NCBI GenBank assembly: GCA_002328825.1
Contig: DCWI01000037.1
Location: forward strand, 1 to 53,607
Reading direction: 5' to 3'
DNA from: Nitrospiraceae bacterium UBA2166
GTDB taxonomy: Bacteria; Nitrospirota; Nitrospiria; Nitrospirales; UBA2166
Length of the DNA stretch: 53,607 nt
Below are positions 51,998 to 53,607 of this stretch, piece by piece. The notes beneath the pieces are model-generated. The model saw only the letters and a list, made by a program, of their open reading frames with translations. It did no database searches and was not told the DNA's origin. Every line of letters starts with the position of its first letter. Position 1 is the stretch's first letter. The position numbers and the translations under genes are program-made.

Positions 51998-52441
51998 ATG
52001 AAGATGCTCTTTCATACAGATGATAGGTGGTCGCTGTTGTGTCTTCGGGTTATGCTTGGTGTGGTCATATTTCCTCACGGAGCACAGAAGCTTTTTGGGT
52101 GGTTTGGAGGATTTGGGTTTGACGGAACCATAGGGTTTTTTACTGGAAAGATGGGTCTTCCGTGGATCATTGCGTTTTTGGTCATTATTGGGGAATCGTT
52201 GGGTGCTCTCGCACTCATCGCAGGGTTTCTTACGCGATTTGTGGCTGCGAGTTTAGCGATAATTATGGTTGGTGCGATTGCCTTGGCTCATTGGCCGCAT
52301 GGGTTTTTCATGGATTGGTTTGGTCAGCAGGGTGGTCAGGGATTTGAATTTCATTTGTTGGTTATTGGAATGTGTGTGGCTTTGGTGTTGGCCGGAGCGG
52401 GTAAATGGTCGGTGGATCAGGAAGTTGCAAAGAGACTCTAA
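51998..52441 (+). CDS. DoxX-family membrane protein
   Basis: A 147-residue, four-helix membrane protein. The family segments RVMLGVVIFPHGAQKLFGWFGG, GESLGALALIAGFLTRFVA and HWPHGFFM are present. DoxX proteins are often found with redox or detoxification genes; the role is not settled. AGGAGG precedes the ATG. With pirin it forms the probable target unit of the TetR protein. Confidence 0.9.
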   Translation: MKMLFHTDDRWSLLCLRVMLGVVIFPHGAQKLFGWFGGFGFDGTIGFFTGKMGLPWIIAFLVIIGESLGALALIAGFLTRFVAASLAIIMVGAIALAHWPHGFFMDWFGQQGGQGFEFHLLVIGMCVALVLAGAGKWSVDQEVAKRL

Positions 52442-52745
52442 GAGCCTGAGGCAATAGAACCAAGGTTTTTCTAGAACAATAACGTCTTAGGGTTTGATTT
52501 GATGTAGTGTTGCTCGTTTCTCGCCTCTTCAGTACGAAGACGGGTGATTTTGGGTTGCTCTACAGAATGAGGGATACTTCGTGGTACAGTGGGGGCGGTA
52601 TTGCCTGTTGGATTGTAGTCGCTCGGCCTTTTTTTTGTGTTCTAACGCGGAATACGTGAGCTATAAAATGGTAGTGACATCCTCGTGCAATTGATCTACA
52701 CTGGACTGAGGAGGTAGGGCCTGAGAGTTAGTTAAGGAGGTTTTT
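52442..52745. other. Intergenic region before htrA
   Basis: About 304 nt without a supported gene. A T-run near 52630 is preceded by a weak GC region, with no clear stem. AAGGAGG at 52734-52740 is the htrA Shine-Dalgarno. No confident promoter was identified. Confidence 0.4.
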
Positions 52746-53607
52746 ATGAGACGCGTACCAACCAGTTCTTTTCTTCGGAGATTGATGGTCCCAGCCTACG
52801 GATTGATACTCCTTTTTCTCCTGTGTGTTCCTGGGCAGGGTATTGCCTCCGCTTCTTTGAGCGGGTTGGAGATTTTGGAATCTGCGTCAGCGTCTCTTAT
52901 TGAGCTTGCTGAGAGAGTTCATCCTGCGATTGTAAACATTTCTCGAGATACAAAGCTAAAGCCATCTGGGCAGCGGCCTTCTGGGTCTCGTCGGCCAGCA
53001 CCGGGGACAGGATCTGGCGCAATTATTGATGCTGAAGGATATATCGTCACGAACAATCATGTGGTGGGTGATGCGGAAACCGTAAGTGTTCGTCTGTGGG
53101 ATAAGACGAGTGTAGTCGGAAATGTGGTGGGGAAAGACCCTGATTCTGATTTAGCCGTGATCAAAATTGAGCCTGAGACTAAGCTTACCGCCGTGCCATT
53201 GGGAGATTCCTCCATAGTAAAGGTGGGGCAATTTGTGCTGGCTGTTGGAAACCCGTTTGGTTTGGATCATACTGTTACGCTTGGTGTTGTGAGTGGTCTT
53301 GGACGGCAGAATATGAATATCACGCGGTATGAGCAGTTCATTCAGACCGATGCCTCGATCAACCCTGGGAACAGTGGTGGACCACTCTTTAATCTCAAAG
53401 GGGAAGTGGTTGGGATTAATACGGCTATCATTCAAGCTGCCCAGGGTATTGGCTTTTCTATTCCTTCGAATATGGTTAGACAGATTACTACTCAACTCAT
53501 CAGTCACGGAACAGTGACTCGAGGGTGGCTGGGAATTGGAATTCAACAGTTAAATGCTGAGCTTGCTGAGAAACTAGGAGTTAAAGAGAATCAAGGGGTT
53601 CTAGTTA
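52746..53607 (+). CDS. HtrA/DegP-family serine protease (3' end outside window)
   Basis: Open to the window edge, at least 287 residues. It starts at ATG 52746 with a signal peptide (residues 14-35, LMVPAYGLILLFLLCVPGQG and a cleavage near ASA). The trypsin-like triad is complete: H105 in TNNHVVG, D135 in DSDLAVIK and S210 in NPGNSGGP. A PDZ domain begins at GWLGIGI near residue 268. It should act in periplasmic protein quality control. The C-terminal part, including further PDZ repeats, lies outside. Confidence 0.93.
   Translation, partial: MRRVPTSSFLRRLMVPAYGLILLFLLCVPGQGIASASLSGLEILESASASLIELAERVHPAIVNISRDTKLKPSGQRPSGSRRPAPGTGSGAIIDAEGYIVTNNHVVGDAETVSVRLWDKTSVVGNVVGKDPDSDLAVIKIEPETKLTAVPLGDSSIVKVGQFVLAVGNPFGLDHTVTLGVVSGLGRQNMNITRYEQFIQTDASINPGNSGGPLFNLKGEVVGINTAIIQAAQGIGFSIPSNMVRQITTQLISHGTVTRGWLGIGIQQLNAELAEKLGVKENQGVLV

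Overview
This 53.6 kb window reads as a bacterial chromosome segment of moderate to low GC, with dense genes and frequent GTG/TTG starts. The gene complement suggests a member of the Nitrospirota (Nitrospira-like). It has a protein with tandem PCP_red (protochlorophyllide-reductase-type) domains, a NifA-like activator upstream of glnB-glnD-glnA, urease accessory genes, a separate GroES with a long charged insert, and a lipoprotein cytochrome c. This placement is inference from gene content; no marker-gene tree could be run. There is no rRNA, CRISPR array, prophage or insertion sequence.

Layout. (1) 38-15092, + strand: fused S10, spc and alpha ribosomal operons (rpsJ to rplQ, with secY, map, infA, rpoA), then groES. 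adk is missing from its usual place between secY and map. (2) 15185-22617: rpmB on the minus strand, then recG, an MlaE/MlaF-like pair whose ATPase has lost its key motifs, a DUF423 membrane protein (minus), a NiCoT/UreH-type nickel transporter and glutamine-dependent nadE. (3) 22718-29345: nitrogen control, with a GAF/AAA+/Fis sigma-54 activator, PII, its uridylyltransferase GlnD, and glutamine synthetase. (4) 29488-34911: a hypothetical, a HemD-like protein, a membrane-anchored M23 peptidase, a hypothetical, the PCP_red repeat protein and an SDR epimerase. (5) 35218-39262, minus strand: M24 peptidase, archease, RtcB and cupin as one operon, plus a cytochrome c lipoprotein. (6) 39379-46689: ubiE/menG with a B12-type radical SAM protein, a lipoprotein, a pentapeptide-repeat protein, a CNT nucleoside transporter, TrmL and a secreted spondin-domain protein. 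(7) 46769-49938, minus strand: ureF-ureG-ureD without structural urease genes, and tRNA-Gln. (8) 50190-53607: a TetR regulator with matching operators before itself and before the following pirin-DoxX pair, then an HtrA protease cut off by the window end.

The first third is the translation, secretion and transcription core. PII, GlnD, glutamine synthetase and the NifA-like activator form a nitrogen-sensing unit. The nickel transporter and UreF/G/D together point to urease maturation. I found no clear case for an entirely new system. The best leads are the degenerate MlaF-like ATPase, the TetR-pirin-DoxX module with paired operators, the RtcB-archease operon with extra enzymes, the ubiE-linked radical SAM protein and the PCP_red repeat protein.
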